Shown one piece after another: positions 6,230 through 7,531 of a stretch of DNA of 7,531 nucleotides. Numbering within the stretch: the stretch's first letter is position 1; each line of letters begins with the position of its first letter. Source of the stretch: Enterocloster bolteae (GTDB lineage Bacteria; Bacillota_A; Clostridia; Lachnospirales; Lachnospiraceae); the NCBI GenBank assembly GCA_021769025.1, contig JAETTS010000112.1, forward strand, positions 1 to 7,531, given 5' to 3'. A model generated the notes under the pieces. That model saw only the letters and a program-made list of their open reading frames with translations, was not told where the DNA came from and did no database searches. The position numbers and the translations under genes are program-made.

Positions 6230-7447
6230 CTAATAGGTCCCCGAAGTCTTTACTAACTTAGGCCGGTAGCCGGCATCATTTAATGCCTGCACAATGGCAT
6301 TCTTGTGGGCTGTCCCATAAGCCTCCAGCGTAATCCGAAGCTCTACCGCCGCATTTCGATTGATACTGATAAACTGGTTGTGCTCCAGCTTGATTACATT
6401 TCCCTGCTCCTTGGCCAGAAGCGCCGACACCCGTGCCAACTCCCCTGGCTTGTCCGGAAGGAGCACCGATACGGTAAATACCCGGTCTCTCTGAATCAGG
6501 CCGTGCTGCACAATGGATGCCATGGTGATCACATCCATGTTGCCGCCGCTAAGCACAGACACAATCTTCTTCTTTTTCACATCCATATGCTTTAAGGCTG
6601 CCACAGTCAAAAGCCCGGAATTTTCCACAATCATCTTGTGGTTCTCCACCATATCCAGAAACGCCACGATCAGTTCGCTGTCCTCCACTGTGATGATGTC
6701 ATCCACATGTTCCTGGATATACGGGAAAATCTTCTCTCCGGGGCATTTCACCGCCGTACCGTCTGCAATAGTGCTTACAGTGGGCAACGCCACTACATGT
6801 CCGGCTTTTAAGGACTCCCTCATACAGTCCGCTCCAGCCGGTTCCACGCCGATGACCTTGATCTTGGGATTCAGAAGCTTCGCTAAGGTAGCCACGCCTG
6901 CGCACAGTCCGCCGCCGCCGATAGGCACCAGAATATAATCCACGGTAGGCAGTTCCTTGATGATCTCCATGGCAATGGTTCCCTGTCCCGTAGCCACCGC
7001 CAAATCGTCAAAGGGATGGACAAAGGTTAAGCCTCTTTCCTCCGCCAGCTGATAGGCATAGTCACAAGCCTCGTCAAACACTTCCCCTGCCAGCACCACC
7101 TCTGCCCCGTAGCTTTTGGTTCGGTTGATCTTGATGAGAGGTGTCGGCCCCGGCATCACAATGGTTGCCGGAATCCCGGCCAGCTTTGCCGCATACGCCA
7201 CACCCTGGGCATGGTTGCCGGCGGAGGCTGTGATTAAGCCTCTCTCCCGCTCCTCCTGTGATAACGTGCTGATCTTGTAATAAGCGCCCCTCACCTTATA
7301 TGCACCAGTAAACTGCATATTTTCCGGCTTAAAATATACCTTATTGCCTGTCTGCTCCGAATAGTACTCACTATAGACCAACTTCGTCTCCTGGGTCACC
7401 TTACTGACTGCCTCCGCAGCCTCCTCGAAACTCTCAATCGTCATCAT
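6230..7447 (-). CDS. ilvA: Threonine ammonia-lyase (threonine dehydratase) with C-terminal ACT domain
   Basis: From ATG 7447 this gene encodes 405 residues. It is a PLP enzyme of fold type II that deaminates L-threonine to 2-oxobutanoate and ammonia, the entry to isoleucine synthesis or to threonine catabolism. The cofactor lysine is K51 in FTGAYKVRGA. SAGNHAQG (76-82), the glycine loop IGGGGL (176-181) that binds the PLP phosphate, and SGGN (300-303) are all present. A single ACT domain (about 324-400, starting FTVSVLLPDKPGELARV) suggests allosteric control. The length fits the short one-ACT clostridial form, whose members are named either ilvA or tdcB. GGGAG lies 11 nt before this ATG; another ATG follows at 7444. 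A GTG at 7486 would add 13 atypical residues, and the frame stays open upstream to the window edge, so the exact N-terminus is uncertain. Confidence 0.93.
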   Translation of the reverse strand: MMTIESFEEAAEAVSKVTQETKLVYSEYYSEQTGNKVYFKPENMQFTGAYKVRGAYYKISTLSQEERERGLITASAGNHAQGVAYAAKLAGIPATIVMPGPTPLIKINRTKSYGAEVVLAGEVFDEACDYAYQLAEERGLTFVHPFDDLAVATGQGTIAMEIIKELPTVDYILVPIGGGGLCAGVATLAKLLNPKIKVIGVEPAGADCMRESLKAGHVVALPTVSTIADGTAVKCPGEKIFPYIQEHVDDIITVEDSELIVAFLDMVENHKMIVENSGLLTVAALKHMDVKKKKIVSVLSGGNMDVITMASIVQHGLIQRDRVFTVSVLLPDKPGELARVSALLAKEQGNVIKLEHNQFISINRNAAVELRITLEAYGTAHKNAIVQALNDAGYRPKLVKTSGTY

Positions 7448-7471
7448 ACTATTATGTTCTCCCTTCTGTCC

Positions 7472-7516
7472 ACGCTTACACCCCACCGCGCTCCGGTCTA
7501 CGGAGTCCGAAAGCGT
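7472..7516 (-). repeat. Nested inverted repeats upstream of ilvA
   Basis: CTCCG (7491-7495) and CGGAG (7501-7505) form a perfect 5-bp hairpin with a 5-nt loop. They are enclosed by ACGCTT (7472-7477) and AAGCGT (7511-7516). If transcribed on the minus strand this would be a structured leader ending about 25 nt before the ATG. There is no U-run, and I found no T-box GGGTGG-type antiterminator motif. The window ends too soon to judge further. Confidence 0.35.
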
Positions 7517-7531
7517 TAAGCCTCTCCTTAG

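Noticed and set aside
5096..6261. Several plus-strand frames opposite the CLC gene
   Set aside because: The proline/serine/alanine-rich translations are typical of antisense readings of a membrane-protein gene, and none resembles a known family.
6699..6938. Overlapping frames on both strands inside the lyase gene
   Set aside because: They are shadows of a gene whose PLP-enzyme motifs are complete, with no start signals or domains of their own.
7448..7531. T-box leader controlling the threonine ammonia-lyase gene
   Set aside because: I looked for the conserved GGGTGG(N)ACCGCG-type antiterminator on the minus strand and a terminator with U-run before the ATG, and found neither in the part visible.

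Overview
The window looks like a piece of a Firmicutes chromosome, most likely a gut-type Clostridia (Lachnospiraceae-like). This is inferred from moderate GC, purine-rich ribosome binding sites, a clostridial-style DivIVA-like protein, and a short threonine ammonia-lyase with one ACT domain. No rRNA, tRNA, CRISPR array, transposase or phage gene was seen.

Left block (1-4221, all on the minus strand): a tightly packed four-gene operon. In transcription order it encodes a DivIVA-like coiled-coil protein, a membrane-anchored calcineurin-type metallophosphoesterase, and two related Wzz/YveK-type (polysaccharide co-polymerase-like) membrane proteins. The second of these runs off the left edge. 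The junctions are a 4-nt ATGA overlap, a 4-nt gap and a 3-nt gap, so the genes are probably translationally coupled. My reading is an envelope or polysaccharide-assembly module with its own scaffold. The exact function is not shown by the sequence.

Control region (4222-4505): it carries two near-copy minus-strand promoters, each with a 17-bp spacer and a TGn extended -10, about 131 bp apart. Each has a CATTC-N5-G(A/T)ATG inverted repeat inside the spacer. There are also back-to-back TTGACA boxes, a 20-bp palindrome and a small hairpin followed by a U-run. A divergent XRE-family regulator gene (4506-4868, plus strand) starts just beyond and is the obvious candidate regulator of the operon and of itself.

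Right block (4942-7531, minus strand): a threonine ammonia-lyase gene is followed, after a 37-nt gap, by a CLC-family anion transporter whose motifs resemble the fluoride/proton antiporter (CLC-F) branch. No fluoride riboswitch is visible in front of it. A long imperfect hairpin with a T-rich tail, lying between the convergent regulator and CLC genes, is a good terminator for the CLC transcript. The region upstream of the lyase (7448-7531) has nested inverted repeats and is cut by the window edge.
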